Below, in pieces: positions 12,230 through 25,155 of a DNA stretch of 64,000 bases; position 1 is the stretch's first letter, and each line of letters opens with the position of its first letter. The DNA comes from Imbricaverruca yamaguchii (Eukaryota > Arthropoda > Thecostraca > Neoverrucidae). The notes under the pieces were generated by a model. The model searched no databases. It saw nothing but the letters and a program-made list of their open reading frames with translations, and was not told the origin of the DNA. The position numbers and the translations under genes are program-made. The stretch spans positions 62,001 through 126,000 of the forward strand of contig JAOTOL010001614.1 in NCBI GenBank assembly GCA_034440575.1. The letters are read 5' to 3'.

Positions 12230-13052
12230 GTAACTCGCTCCATCTCAGGAGATGAGTTTTTACGCTCTTCCGCCCTCCCCCCCCCCCCACCCTCCACCCC
12301 CCCACCCTTTCCCCAAGGGTTTCCGCGGCTGGTGGAAAAACGACACACGCATTGCGCCGAAATTCTGCATGCCTTTTCCTACATAAATTTTGGATGTTGT
12401 ACAAACATTTTCAGGTCATGTCATCCACGGTCACTAAGTTAATCAGAATCAACTGAGGTCGCCCCCCAAGAAAAGGTTCATCCCGTCGTTACGCTTTAAC
12501 GGGTAAAGATATTTGAATGAAAATGTCAGCGCTTACTTTTCTTTAGAGACGTAACAATTCGTACTGGAAGGATTTGATAACTTTAACTTTTTTCATGACA
12601 TTCGTTTTGGATCTTTGCTTATTAGGGCTGACACCGAATATTCTATCAAAGGTAAGCACTTTGTATGCGGCTAGGTTTACTTAAAACAACGTTTCTCCGC
12701 GCATTCTACCCAATAAAAAACGGAAAATCAAATCGAATACCTAAATTTTGCAAATGTCCAAGACAACAATAGGATGGACAATCATTTTGAAACCATGGTC
12801 CATTCGCCCGCAACTAAATCCAAATAATTTTTTTTATTAAATAATCTCAAATGAACTCCCCAGAGCAAATAGAACATGACGCCGATCGTGGCCATATAAC
12901 CCCAAGTGGAGTCATGTTTTGAGGGGATGGAATTTTGAGATGGTCTCGTCTCTGGCCCTGCTCGTCGAATACTTTCCGATGACACCTCTTTCGCTTTCAT
13001 ACGACACTTAGTTTGGAGATTAAAGGAGTCTTATGATGACCCTCCTCAAAGG
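12230..13052 (+). mobile_element. TTAA-type non-autonomous element, family A, copy 2
   Basis: Same orientation and order of blocks as 6665-7513: a ccatctcagg start, CCCCC run, ttccgcggctggtggaaaaacg, cgtcacgctttaacgg-like block, ctctacccaat, ctccccagagc and ctcgtcgaatactttcc. The right end is eroded (no clear GAGACGG). Left end reads GTAAC rather than TTAAC. Confidence 0.7.
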
Positions 13053-13168
13053 CTGAGTGTATCTAATAGGAATGGGTTGATGCATGATTATACATCTCGA
13101 TGCAGCCTTTTTGTTGCACTCTATCACGTCCTTCCAACCTAATGCAGATATATATCTGTCTACGTATC

Positions 13169-13306
<138 letters not shown>

Positions 13307-13553
13307 TGTATATGATATTACAATGCAAGATGGTATGCACGCATCAAGGGAATATGATGCAGTCAGACATGTTAAAATAGTTGTGCCTTCGTTAATGGGC
13401 AGGTTCATAGCCTGATTTTAAATGTGGTCGCAGTGATAAATATAAAATGGTAGTATGCATAAATATGTAATGGTACTATTAGTAGAATGTTCACTGTTCA
13501 TGTTGATTGAGAAAACATGGATTGGGAGTGCTACGGCCAATATCATTTCCCAG

Positions 13554-13641
13554 ATTGCATAGCATAACTGGTTTTGGGGGCTATGTGATCAGTGCAGTTC
13601 ATGCACACTTTAAACCCAAATAGCAACAACAAATTGCATAG
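13554..13641 (+). mobile_element. Short retroposon tail, diverged copy 3
   Basis: The 9-bp repeat ATTGCATAG at 13554-13562 and 13633-13641 brackets a diverged version of the module (gggggctatgtgatcagtgcag ... taaacccaaatagcaac). It appears older than the copies at 5428 and 9116. Confidence 0.45.
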
Positions 13642-14817
13642 TATCGGGCAATTGCCAACCGGAATGACTTAGCACGCCGTCGAACGAAGGATTAATCCAC
13701 AATTTGGTGTGGGATAAGGCACTACTTTAATTATTTGCAATGCCATATGATTTGGACGTCTATGTTGACAATGGTCATTTTTCTCTCCCCAGACGGACTT
13801 TCGATGGGGTAGAGACGGCACGAGAGGTTTTTCTAAAGTTATTTTTTATGCAAAGCAGTTCTGCAAAATACTCAATCATTCTTATATTATTAAATTACAT
13901 AAAACTTCGAGCGACCAGGCCCCTAGGGCTCAAATATGCTATGTTAGCTGGGATAGGTAGGCGTGCCCGCTTTCAGTCATTCAACACTCCAACTCTTAGA
14001 ATTTGTATTGGGTCGGAATATGGTGGGCTTTGATGGTAAGCCTGCATACGTCGAAGGACGTGACCTCTTAGTCAAAGTTCTCGACTAGGCCATGTCCACC
14101 AGAGGCATAGGAACGTCTCATAAAGTGTGCATGTGTATGTGGAAAAGGGGCAAAATCCTTCAACCATGAAAAGTGGGGACCATACCACTCCTTCCCTCTT
14201 TCCACACCTATGATGTTTACTCGTCTTGCCGATGCCGGCGTATTCAGTAACGGTGGAAATGGCGAGGGCAGTGGCATATCCGAGGGGATAAAAGAAAACA
14301 AAAACAATTATTGGTTTAGGGCATTTTGTAATATTATGTTCAGGTCGTACCGTATCCAGATATGAGTATCATAAAAATTGGCATTAATTTGTACACCTCT
14401 CGATCCGACTCAAAACAGGCTGGCTGTACCCACACTTCGCGGTGAAGGCGGAGACAAACATTTGCCCTCGCATATGGTGACTTTAGCATTATCTATATAA
14501 TGCTGCTTGGTAAATAATGCATCTAAGACAAGGTTTGTTTCATATGAAAAAAGAAAAAAGTAAAGTCCCGTACACCAGCACCCTTATCATCTACACCAAA
14601 TGGACATTGTCCTCGCAGACATCGTTGCGAAGTTATTTCATCTTTAAGCAAATTTGACGATGTATAGCGGCAGTGTCAGTTGATCAGGAATACCTTCATT
14701 GAAACGAGCGATCAATTCTGAAGGGGTTCCACAGGGGCATTTTTAGTTCCTACCATCCTTTGATCAAAATATTCAATTTCACACGCGACATCATCATGCT
14801 TCCGGAGTTCCCCATGC
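13642..14817. other. No recognised gene
   Basis: Open frames such as 13740-14033 (+) have no recognisable domain. Confidence 0.4.
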
Positions 14818-16119
14818 TTAACACGCGCCCTGGAGGGGGGGGGACAAAATCCGCCCGCCCCTCCGGTTTTTCGCAGATGACGTCAGATTTTACCGGCCAA
14901 TATACGCCATTGTTTGTGTACCTGCCAATAAATGACCGGCGCTTTGTTTAAAGTAAGAAAAATGGAAAACGACCAAAACATTTTCGAGTTACGGGCCGCT
15001 AAAGTCAAAACATTTTATCAGCGCCAGACCACAAAAATCGGCACTTATGCGCTTCCCGTATATTGGCAAAAAGTAAGTGTTCTTGGCAAAACTAGTCATG
15101 TCAAGTCACCGAGGTCAAGTTAGATCAAGTTCATGACAGGTTAACCCACGCCCTGGAGAGGGGATGGCGAAATCCGCCAACACCTCCGATTTTTCGTACA
15201 TAACTCCATATTGTACCGGCCGACATACGCCAAAGTTTCTGTGTACCTGCTTAGAAATGACTGGCGCATTGTTTAAAGCAAGAAAAATGACAATCGGCCG
15301 AAAAGTTTTCAAGTTAGGGACCGTTAAATTAAAAACAATTCGCAGCGCCAGACCACAAAAAACGGCGCTGATGCGCTTCCCGTATATTGGCAAAAGGGAA
15401 ATGTTCTCGACAACACTAGCGACTTGTTTGATGCATATTGTTGTGCTATGTAATTTAAAAGTAATGTTAGGTCGCCGAGGTCAAGTCAGGTCAAGTTCAT
15501 CACGGGCTAATGGAACCAAACTTGGTCAACTGGAGTGTGTCATAAATGCAAATGACTGTCATGCGATTGATGTCACTATATGTTGCTCCCCACGCATCCG
15601 GGAATCTACTGTTTGCCATTGTGTACCTAAGCGTTTCCATACTGTATTCATGTATTTCACTCCTTTCTTTACGAAGCCGATTGTGCCGAGCAGCCCAACG
15701 GAGCAGTCGGGTTGGGAGCTCGGTTCCGGTAGCTGGAGCAGGCAATGACCTAATAAAGTGCTCCTATATAGGTGACCTGAGGTCAAATGGCAGATCTGAC
15801 ATCTGTATTGCATCATTAGTAATGTCCAAAACATCATTAATGCCAATTTTGAAGCATTTAAACAAAATCACAGCGATCCATAACAATTACAAGCCAAGCC
15901 ACGCAAAACCATACATTTTTACTATTTTGACCTAATTTGACCTTGAAGATATTGACCTAATGTCATGAACTTTGCACACAATAGAGTTCACTATCGTGCC
16001 CATCCACCCTACGAATTTCGTTGCTCTAGCCTTCATAGGAGCTGAGATCTTAGGGAGGCGGAATCCGCCCCCCCCTCCAGTGCGCGTTATTTTCATAGGC
16101 CCCCCAGGGCGCGTGTTAA
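14818..16119 (+). mobile_element. TTAA-flanked non-autonomous element, family B, copy 1 (composite)
   Basis: Bounded by TTAACACGCGCCCTGGAG at the left and the matching ccagggcgcgtgttaa at the right, with TTAA at both edges (14818-14821, 16116-16119). The 5' module is present twice in tandem (14818-15140 and about 15141-15484), the second beginning with its own terminal sequence ttaacccacgccctggag. The interior is non-coding and contains aggtca / tgacct motifs and poly-C next to the right end. Frames such as 15164-15748 fall inside repeat sequence and are not genes. Confidence 0.8.
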
Positions 16120-16990
16120 GCTATAGGAAAAACCGCTGACCCGACTACCTTAGAACAAAATTGACGATTACCAACGACCATTATATTTAAGTCTAAGTGA
16201 TATCAGCTGATACGGAAATTATGAATGTATCCATCACAGGCGGGGCAAAATGTCTAGATAGCATACTTTCTTTGTGTTTAACAATTATCTTCAAGATTTT
16301 GCATCTAACGGCAGCGGCCACCATGCGACCCAATGGCATGCTTACAGTTCGAACATTCGCCGCCAGGTGCAGACGAAGCGCTACCAGTAGCGTGGCAGCG
16401 CACGTCCCCTAAAGTGACTAAAGTTTTAAAAGGCGCCAAGATCGAGCTGGATCGGGTTGCTCAGCCTATGAGCTCTTGGCCTATGCACACGGGAGTAACC
16501 TCGCTCGGGCTTCGCCATTGCTTTCAGTCACATGCTAACACAGACTCAGCAGCATATGAACCAAACAAATGTTTGTTTTTGTTTGTTTGGTCGGTTGCGC
16601 ATCGTCACGTTTTTGCATTCGTGATATCCATCGACTGTTTTCGCAGGTTCATAGGCTGTCTGATCGATCTGGAAGCTTGTGTCATTCGTGACACTTAAAC
16701 AATGTTCTGTATTTAAGAGTAGATGTCGATATTGGTGACCGTGCTTTCCACAGACGTGCGCTTCCAGACAATTAGACCACATACTTGGAGACGCGAACGC
16801 ACTTAGATTGCAGAGCCGCTTGAGGATATTGTGTAGCCTGAAGATCGCCTTTTTTCTGAAGGCCGGTCTCCTAGGCATGCGGTTGCTAGGGCATCGACAT
16901 GATGTTTTTTTTTGTAGTGATGCGCACTTAAATCATGTCTCTCTGGCAGGCCTTTGTGAATTAAGGCATATTAGGGCTAGATTATGGCAG
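16120..16990. other. No recognised gene
   Basis: Contains a short hairpin (ccaaacaaa at 16561-16569 with tttgtttgg at 16582-16590). Frames of about 120 codons have no recognisable domain. Confidence 0.4.
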
Positions 16991-16991
16991 G

Positions 16992-17387
16992 TTAGGCCCA
17001 GCTTAGAACCGGACCAGGCCAGGACAAAGGGCCTGATAGCAAACTGCATTGACTGTCTCGTTCGTATGTGCGTATCCAGTGGACCCAATTTCCCACCCAC
17101 TCATCCACCAACGCAGCTAGATGCTCTAAAGCATTTTCGCGCTCCAGCTCCCAGCCGATAAAAGAGACGCGCTGTAGTATTGCATTCGTCCGTTCATACA
17201 TCGCTGATTTCGCCCAGTGGAGGGCAGAATTGCCGACACTTTGCTGTCCGTGTTCCTGGGCATGTGGCTTGAGAAGAAGCGCTATATTCCGCTTCCGTCT
17301 CGCCCCATTTCGTCTGCTGATGGCGATGAGCTTTTCCAAAGCTTTGAGTTCAGCTAATAATTTACCCCGCTCCCTCCCGTATCCCAT
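16992..17387 (-). pseudogene. Possible ankyrin-repeat fragment
   Basis: A 131-codon minus-strand frame contains GNSALHWAKSA, and about 31 residues later NALEHLAALVDE. This spacing and the xALHxA / xLxHLAA pattern resemble two diverged 33-residue ankyrin repeats, whose consensus is GxTPLHLAA. The segment before them is basic and helical (GARRKRNIALLLK). No splice partners or flanking repeats were found. This is inference from a short match, and a chance frame remains possible. Confidence 0.25.
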
Positions 17388-17509
17388 CTTCTATTGGCTT
17401 CGAGCGGGGACCAATCTGAAACATACATGTTTTTCCATTCCCCGCCTCATTTAAAAGTATGGTTATATTACAAAGTGGGATCACTCGCATCCAACACACC
17501 AATTTGCAA

Positions 17510-18052
17510 TATACCGTAATATACCGCACTATACCGCACTATGCCGCAGTATACCGCAGTATACCGCAATATACCGCAGTATACCGCATGTACCGTGATA
17601 TACCGCACTATACCACAATATGCCGCAGTATACCGCAGTATACCGCAATATACCGCAGTATACCGCATGTACCGTGATATACCGCACTATACCACAATAT
17701 GCCGCAGTATACCGCAGTATACCGCAATATACTGCAGTATACCGCGTGAACCGTAATGTACCGCAATATACCGCAATATACCGCAGTATACCGCATGTAC
17801 CGTGATATACCGCACTATACCACAATATGCCGCAGTATACCGCAGTATACCGCAATATACTGCAGTATACCGCGTGTACCGTAATGTACCGCAATATACC
17901 GCAATATACCGCAATATACCGCAATATACCGCAATTTACTGCAGTATACCGCAATATACCGCAGTATACCGCAGTATACCGCAATATACCGCAATATACT
18001 GCAGTATACCGCGTGTACCGTAATATACCACAATATACCACAACATGCCGCA
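17510..18052. repeat. 10-bp satellite (accgcaatat) with higher-order structure
   Basis: Tandem decamers accgcagtat and accgcaatat make up about 540 bp. Variants (gtaccgtgat, accacaatat, gccgcagtat) recur in fixed order with a period of about 79 bp (for example starting near 17588 and 17667, then near 17793), giving a higher-order repeat. Open frames on both strands encode only the repeat. Confidence 0.95.
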
Positions 18053-19395
18053 TTTCCTGGTGACTGACGAGGTGGCGACAATGAGCACAGAGACGGTGAT
18101 TGCTTTTCGCTTCATTGTGAATTCTACAGCTCTTAATGACAACTTCTCTTAGTGAACAAGTGGTCTTGATAATGTGTATAGTTCGACATTAATACTTGTA
18201 TTCAATAATTTAGCGCAACTGCAGCACAATCTTTTGAACGAAAGTACCCATTACGTGCCACAGAGCGTCCCATCCATAAATAACGGCGACCAATTACCGT
18301 CTGGCTCCATTTCCGTCACAGCCTGGTAGACCCTGTGTCTTTTGTTTGGTCCGTGTTAAACGGCGAGAGTAGAGAAAACGGTTCGCGTCAGTGAAATGCT
18401 TTACAGACCTCCGTTGGTCAGTTTTTTTTAAGGAGAAAAATGATTATGATATTGGAAGGAGAAAAGAGTCAGCTCGAGCACGAAGCGCCTCAACTGGTAG
18501 GTCGTGCTCGGCCAGGAGCAGAATGTTTGGTTAAAATCGGCCGAAGAAAATATTTTACTGCCTCCGTGTGACAATATCCGTTCCCAGATCAAATTAAATT
18601 GCGAATACATCACCTGAAATGCTATACCGCTCGCTTGACGCAATGCTCTAGCGGTATTTCAACATATGCTCTAAAGCCAGACTGCAATAAAACATTAGCA
18701 TGTTTAAATTTGATATGAACGTTACATAACTTGTTTGACCCACATCGTCAGGTGAAGATGTATGCTCATAACAATGGGTACGTGCGTGTTGGGCGAATGG
18801 ATCGAAATATCGAGGGAAGCTGCTTACAAAGAATAAGCATCTTGAATGGCAGTGTTGTCACTTCCTGTTAACTACAGTTCAATCATGTTCAATTTATAGT
18901 TAACGCATATTGTTCTCTACCCAATGTTTGAATTCTTCATCATATCCTACCGAGCCGGGTAAAATGCCACATGTGAGGTAGAAATACAAGGAAGTTATGT
19001 GTATACAACGTGTAGGTTTCCATGTATGACTACGCTGAAAGTGATGTAGCATGCAGCGATGGCTAACGCATAATATGGTGCATTATACATCGGGCACGAT
19101 TGTATCACACGATCACCGCATCCACATGGTAGCCTGATATTCATGTTCTTGCATACGAGACACCCGTACAGAGGGAAAACTAGGCACGCCTTTCAATTGT
19201 GTGCAGGGAAGGATCCAGAACTACCGGCTATAGTCCCAGGTGGTGAGGAAACGAATAATTGTGGCGAAAAGAGAACCGATGATATTAACATGAACAGATC
19301 CTTCGATAAACCTAAGATACGTATGAAACTGAAATCGAATAGGATGCGGGCTAAGACCAAGCGGCCTCTTGGATATATGCATACATACACAAATG
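18053..19395. other. No supported gene
   Basis: No recognisable domain or shared repeat. Confidence 0.4.
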
Positions 19396-19464
<69 letters not shown>

Positions 19465-19465
19465 T
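19396..19465. repeat. (TA)n microsatellite
   Basis: Run of ta dinucleotides interrupted by gta. The 238-codon minus-strand frame crossing it is treated as an artefact. Confidence 0.95.
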
Positions 19466-19829
19466 GGCAAATGTTCCTGGCATGACGAACCTCAGCGCGA
19501 ATGCCATATAGTTTTGCCAGGAGCAGAAGTTCCCGATATGTCGACTCCTGGTGAGTTTTCTAATATTGCGTATCCATGCGGGTCGATACCTGTGCTCCTC
19601 GTCGTTCATATAATAAACGTGACTGATATCGGTGGTACCATTCCATGAATGTATGAAGACTGATATGATATCGGTGTAACTTAAACGTGACTTGTGATCT
19701 TCAGCTATACGTAACTGGGAACCGGACGGTGATATTTTCGTTTTCGACTGCGCGCATCGACAGTGGTATTTGTGTGCTGGTATTTGTACACATGCCGAAT
19801 TGACAGTTACCTGGCCCAAATAGAAGCAA

Positions 19830-19867
19830 CCAGAAAAGCAACAACTGGCTGGTTGTTGCTTTTCTGG
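19830..19867. repeat. Perfect 16-bp stem-loop
   Basis: CCAGAAAAGCAACAAC (19830-19845) and its exact reverse complement (19852-19867) are separated by 6 nt. It lies in otherwise unannotated DNA. Confidence 0.9.
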
Positions 19868-20931
19868 CATGCAGTCGACGACCCCGTGGCCACTTGGCCG
19901 CCTTAGCAACCTTAGAGCTTCCTCCTGTTAAATTTCCATAGGCAGAGCCAGTAACCGGGTAACAAGCGGCAAATTTTCGATTTGATTTGAATGATGCACT
20001 GGAATGCTTGCATCTCTGTAAATGTGAGCCAAATACTTAGTCATGCGGGTATCAGCCATGGAATGAGCACGTGATGTCCGCATTTTGTCAAGTCCTATCT
20101 GTCGTGATAACTTAAGACCACCACCTACCGCGCCTCTGATAATACACAGGACAAACCGTCCCAAACATCCAGACGAAAATCTGGCATGAACTTGCAACTT
20201 TCAAATGGAGCGTCTTACTCATGCATAATACTACGCTGGAATAAATGAATGCGTGCAGCCACAATTCTGGAAGGTGTTCGTCAAGATGTACCAAACCATT
20301 TCCTTGATTGCATGAATAAGTAAGGAGAGAAGATATGTTGCCATTACTTCTAAGCCCTCCTCTATCCGGCCAATTTCGTCAGCTTTCCCACTCCTGAGAA
20401 CCTGTGACCCCTCGCGATGTCGCCTTTAATCGAGGCAGACCAGCGTAATCCAACTCCTTTCAGCTTATATTGGTTTATGATAGCCTGCGCACGACCATGC
20501 TGCTGTGCTTATTCATGCTGTGCTTGTTAAAATGGTTTCAACTTCGTTCAACTTCAGGCTGCTAAAATTTATAGAAGAAGAAGCGTGTTTCATTGCGAAA
20601 AGGTGATCGGATGCAAAGTGAATTCAATGACCTAGTTTGACCTTGAGAATGTTACCGATAAGATAGTCTGGGAATAAAAGCAGGCAATCATAAGTACTTT
20701 GAATGTTTATTACCTGAGCACGAGAACTACCGTAAGCTGGGCAACTACGCCTTCAACAACTATTCGCCAAACATGTCTCCATAAACGACGTTATAGCTCC
20801 GTGACGTGACATGACTTTACAAAGTGTTTCCACCAAAAAGACAGATAAGGAAGAAAGTCATGTCCGGCGGTTTTGCAGTGACCGCAGCAAGCCCTTGGCA
20901 GTGTGACATTCACTCATTCGAATAGCTAATG
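19868..20931. other. No supported gene
   Basis: No recognisable domain or shared repeat. Confidence 0.4.
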
Positions 20932-21694
20932 TTAACCTACCCCGTCTCTTCTGTCAGATCCTCACACCCCGTCTCGAGGGGGCGGATAGTAACCCCCCTC
21001 TAAAATCCAAACTAAGCGTCGCACGAAAACGAAATAGGTGTCATCAGAAAGCGCTCGACGAGTAGGGCCCGACGCGACCTCGCAAAATGTTTTCCATAAA
21101 TAGTGACGTAATTAGGGGCTCTAGAGTTTTACGACTTACATTATGTTTGTTGCTCTGGGGAGCCACCCAAAAATCAAAATTTTATTTGTTTTGAAATTTC
21201 AAAATTTTGAGTTTTCAAGTTTTCTTTAATTTTCCTTGTCTAAGGGATAGAGCGGACCGGAAAACTTTGTTCGAAGTCAACTTGGTTTAATAAAAAATGC
21301 TTACTTCAGCCAAAATCTTCTATTTGAACTCTAATAAGCAAATATGCAAAATTAATAAGTAATAATAAGTAATCAAAACCGGAAAAAAATGAAACATTTA
21401 TCTGATACGTTTTGTTGCATCCCTAAAGATAAGCAAACGCTGAAGGTTTGATTAGAATATCTTTATCCGTTAAAGCGTGACGACCGGTTGACCTTTTTTG
21501 GAGGTGACCTCACTTGACCTCAACTAACTCGTTGACCGTAGAAAACAGGATTTTATCATTTTGACACAACATTCAAAATTGATGTGGCAAAAGGTATGAC
21601 AAATTTCGGCGCGCTACCGAGCGTCATTCTTTCACTATCCGCTGAAAACCTTATGGAGGGTCGTCAACGACCCCCTCGAGACGGCGCTGGTTAA
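20932..21694 (-). mobile_element. TTAA-flanked non-autonomous element, family A, copy 3 (inverted)
   Basis: In minus orientation it starts TTAACCAGCGCCGTCTCGAGG and ends near GAGACGGGGTAGGTTAA, with TTAA at 20932-20935 and 21691-21694. An inner CCGTCTCGAGGGGG is matched by an inverted CCCCCTCGAGACGG at the other end. About 763 bp. Same internal blocks as copies 1 and 2. Confidence 0.8.
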
Positions 21695-22128
21695 TAGCTT
21701 CGTCCGTCCCTTTTCATGATCATTCAGCAGAACGATGATTGCTTGCACCAGCACCTCGTTTGAAGTTATTGAAGTCGACCATTCTGTCACCTGCAATCCA
21801 ATCCACAACTGATACAGAACTCAGGGAATTGTTCGGGCTGAATGTTCAGTATCACTATTGGCTCTGTTGCAACATCTAGGAGCCGACCTCGGCATCGAAT
21901 GGGCGAGATACTGTTACCCATCCCGTCGGATGCGACGAAGGGAGTCTGAAATATCAGATTCCACTAACCCGCATCATGTGAACACAGCCCACACCACATG
22001 GGCGTAATGGAAGGCTTTCAACTTACCTCATCCGTCATTTGCAGTCATTATAATAATCTGCGAGCCACCACTGAAGAACCTGCGCTCTCTCACTCTTTCT
22101 GATGCCTACCTTTATGCCTATCAGAATA
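21695..22128. other. No supported gene
   Basis: Spacer between a family A and a family B element. Nothing recognised. Confidence 0.4.
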
Positions 22129-23659
22129 TTAACACGCGCACTGGAGGAGGGGCGAAATCCGCCCACCCCTCCGGTTTTTTCGTAGATAACTCCAGATTTT
22201 ACCGGCCGATGTACGCCATTGTTTGTGTACCTGCCAATAAATGACCGGTGCGTTGTTTGAAGTAAGAAAAATGAAAATCAACGGATAATTCTTCAGTGAC
22301 GGGTCGCTAAAATAAACATAAAATTATCAGCGCCAGATCACAAATATCGGCGCTGAAGCGCTTCCCGTATATTAGCAAAATAGAAGTGTTCTTGGCAAAA
22401 CTAGCGACTTGTTTGATGTACATTGTCATGCTACATTTTTCCAGAGTCATGTCTAGTCACCGAGGTCAAGTCAGGTCAAGTTCACAACAGGTTAACACAC
22501 GCCCTAGAGGGCGTATGGCGAAATTCGCCAATCATTCCGATTTCTCGTACATAACTCAATATTGTACCGGCCGATGTACGCCACATTTTTGGCGTACCTG
22601 CTTAGAAATGAACGGAGCATTGTTTAAAGTACGAAAAATGAAAATCTGCCGAGAAGTTTTCAAGTTAAGGGCCGTTAAAGTAAAAACAATTCGCAGCGTC
22701 AGACCACAAAAATCGGCGCTGATGCGCTTCCCGTATATTGGCAATAGGGAAGTGTTCTTGACAACACAAGCGACTTGTTTGATGCATGCTGTTATGCCAT
22801 ATAATTTAAAAGTCATGTTAGGTCACCGAGGTCAAGTCAGGTCAAGTTCATGATAGGCTAATGGAACCAAACTTGGTCAACTGGAATGTGTCATAAATGC
22901 AAATGAATCTCATGCGATTGATGTCACTTTACATGTTACTCCCTATACATCCCGAAATCTACTGTTTGTCATTGTGTGCCTAAGCGTTTCCATACTTTAT
23001 TCATGTATTTCACTCCTTTCTTTGCGAAGCCGATTGTGCTGAGCCGCCCAACGGAGCAGTCGGGATGGGAGCCCGGTTCCAGCAACTGGAGCAGGTAATG
23101 ACCTAATAAAATGCTCCTATATAGGTGACCTAAGGTCAAATGGCGGATCTGACATCTGTATTGCATCATTAATAATGTCCAAAACATCATTAATGCCAAT
23201 TTTGGAGCATTTAAACACAACCACAGCGATCCATAACAATGACAAGCCAAGCCACGCAAAACCAGAAAATGTTGCTATTTTGACCTCATTTGACCTTGAA
23301 GATATTGATCTAAGGTCATGAACTTTGCACACAATAGAGTTCACTATCGTGCCCATCAATCCGGTGAATTTCGTTGCTCTAGCCTTCATAGGAGCTGAGA
23401 TCTTAGGGGGGGGCGGAATCCGCCCCCCCCCCCTGCCTCCAGGGCGCGTTATTTTCAGAGGCCCTCCAGGGCGCGTGTTAACCTTGAAGATATTGACCTA
23501 AGGTCACAACATTTACACACAATAGAGTTAACTAACGTGCCCATCCACCCGGGGAATTTCGTTACTCCAGCCTTAATGGGAGCCGAGATCTTAGGGGGTG
23601 GTGTCCGCTCCCCCATCCAAAGCGCGTAATTTTCAGAGACCCTCCAGGGCCCGTGTTAA
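22129..23659 (+). mobile_element. TTAA-flanked non-autonomous element, family B, copy 2 (composite)
   Basis: TTAACACGCGCACTGGAG at 22129 begins the element. As in copy 1, the 5' module is repeated in tandem, with the second unit starting near 22491 (ttaacacacgccctagag). The 3' end is also duplicated: one right terminus with TTAA at 23478-23481, then a second partial 3' module ending with TTAA at 23656-23659. Non-coding, with AGGTCA-type motifs and long C/G runs near the right end. Confidence 0.8.
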
Positions 23660-25155
23660 GCTGTGTATTCAACGATCATATTTAGTATATGCTTTGACCA
23701 ACATACATTGATGGACCTGTCGCCGGGTAACAATTTTGTAGTGAAGCGTTCATGGAATCAGCAGCTACAAACTTCACAGCAATGGTCGCTGTCTCGTGCA
23801 ACCGGGCCGCATTCTTTCGGCGGATAATTTCAGACAGGATCCTGATCTAACATTTATCGCGGCCGCCTATACTCTTCAGTGCAAGGACACTTCCCGTCTT
23901 TGTCATCGGACCATGTTCTGCGCTTTTTTTTGTCGCGTTGTCATTGGCGAACTTTCTACGGGGACGCTTCCCTAGCTCTGGCCACACAGGTGTTTTTTTT
24001 TCGAGGGGATGGTGACATCTCATCCCAGTGACCAAAGGCAAACTTCCATTAAATGTATACGTGCAATTCCACACCCGCACAGGTTGTGATGTACGGTTCA
24101 CCGACTAACTGCTTAGTTGCATGCACCTAACGTAATAACACCGAGCTATGTAATGCTATAATGTGAGCAATGGACGCGGACTTGCTGTATGTATCGTGCA
24201 TAGCTCGCTCCTAACTCACATAAGGAACGCAAGGATGCCGTAAGGCTAGTACCCTCGAGCAGTCCGCTCGCTTGGATGGAGATGACATATTGCGGGATTT
24301 GATCTGCAACACCAACTTCTGTGGCGGCACTTCACATGCGTGACAACACAAGCTTCACCAGGGCAGGGGTTCGTCCCCGCCCGTTCTACTGTACCACTTA
24401 CCTGTGAGGATCGCTACGATGCATGCCATGTTTGCTTGATCATATAAGTTTGGTTTATAGTGAGTTAATTGGACTTCTCAGCTGTGCCCAATAATGGATG
24501 GCTCACCCGAGCAAGAGTGAAGCACGTGCGGTGAGCCACCCGAGCAAGAGTGAAGCAGGTTGTATACTGTCGTGAATATGGTGCGATAGTTCATCCGAGC
24601 CACCCGGACTCAAGTGGCTCCATCCAAGCTGTTACCCTGTTGAAACCCCGATGACCTTTTGCTGCGCGGTTCTGCATTCCAATTTCTCTACTGGCAGGCG
24701 GTTATGCATCCTTAATATTAAGGTAGAACAATTGTGTCTCAATATTCTTCCGGAAATGCCGTTACCTCACGCCGGACCGGTCTGCAAATCAGCCTTCATC
24801 GGACCGTTGGTGATAGGGGGCTCTGAACCCCCCCCCGACACACACACTAACGCCCGATCTACATACGTTAGAATAAAATGCAAAGCAACGTTAGAAAGCT
24901 GTTGTCGTGAAGGCCCCGAAACATACCGTGCAATTGCATTTTATTCCAGAATGAGGTCACCAGAGGATATATTGGGTCAAAATACGGACCTGGGCTTGAA
25001 TCCCGGAAAATGGATGCACAGATACAGAACTTTTTTCCTTTGGAGTTGTTCGTTCGGACCTAACACATATAAATGCATTTATATTGATCATGCTTAGTGA
25101 ACATGGATCAAGACAGGGTAGGTCAGGTCAGATCAGAAGCAGGCATGAAGACCAG
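23660..25155. other. No recognised gene; small direct duplication at 24500-24562
   Basis: A roughly 30-bp unit containing cacccgagcaagagtgaagc occurs twice in tandem. The frame at 24651-25097 (+, 148 codons) has no recognisable domain. Confidence 0.45.

Noticed and set aside
15164..15748. 194-codon frame and similar frames at 15.5 and 22.4-23.4 kb
   Set aside because: They lie inside family B elements, are not conserved as frames between copies and have no domains.
19193..19909. 238-codon minus-strand frame
   Set aside because: It crosses a (TA)n microsatellite and the 16-bp hairpin and has no recognisable domain.
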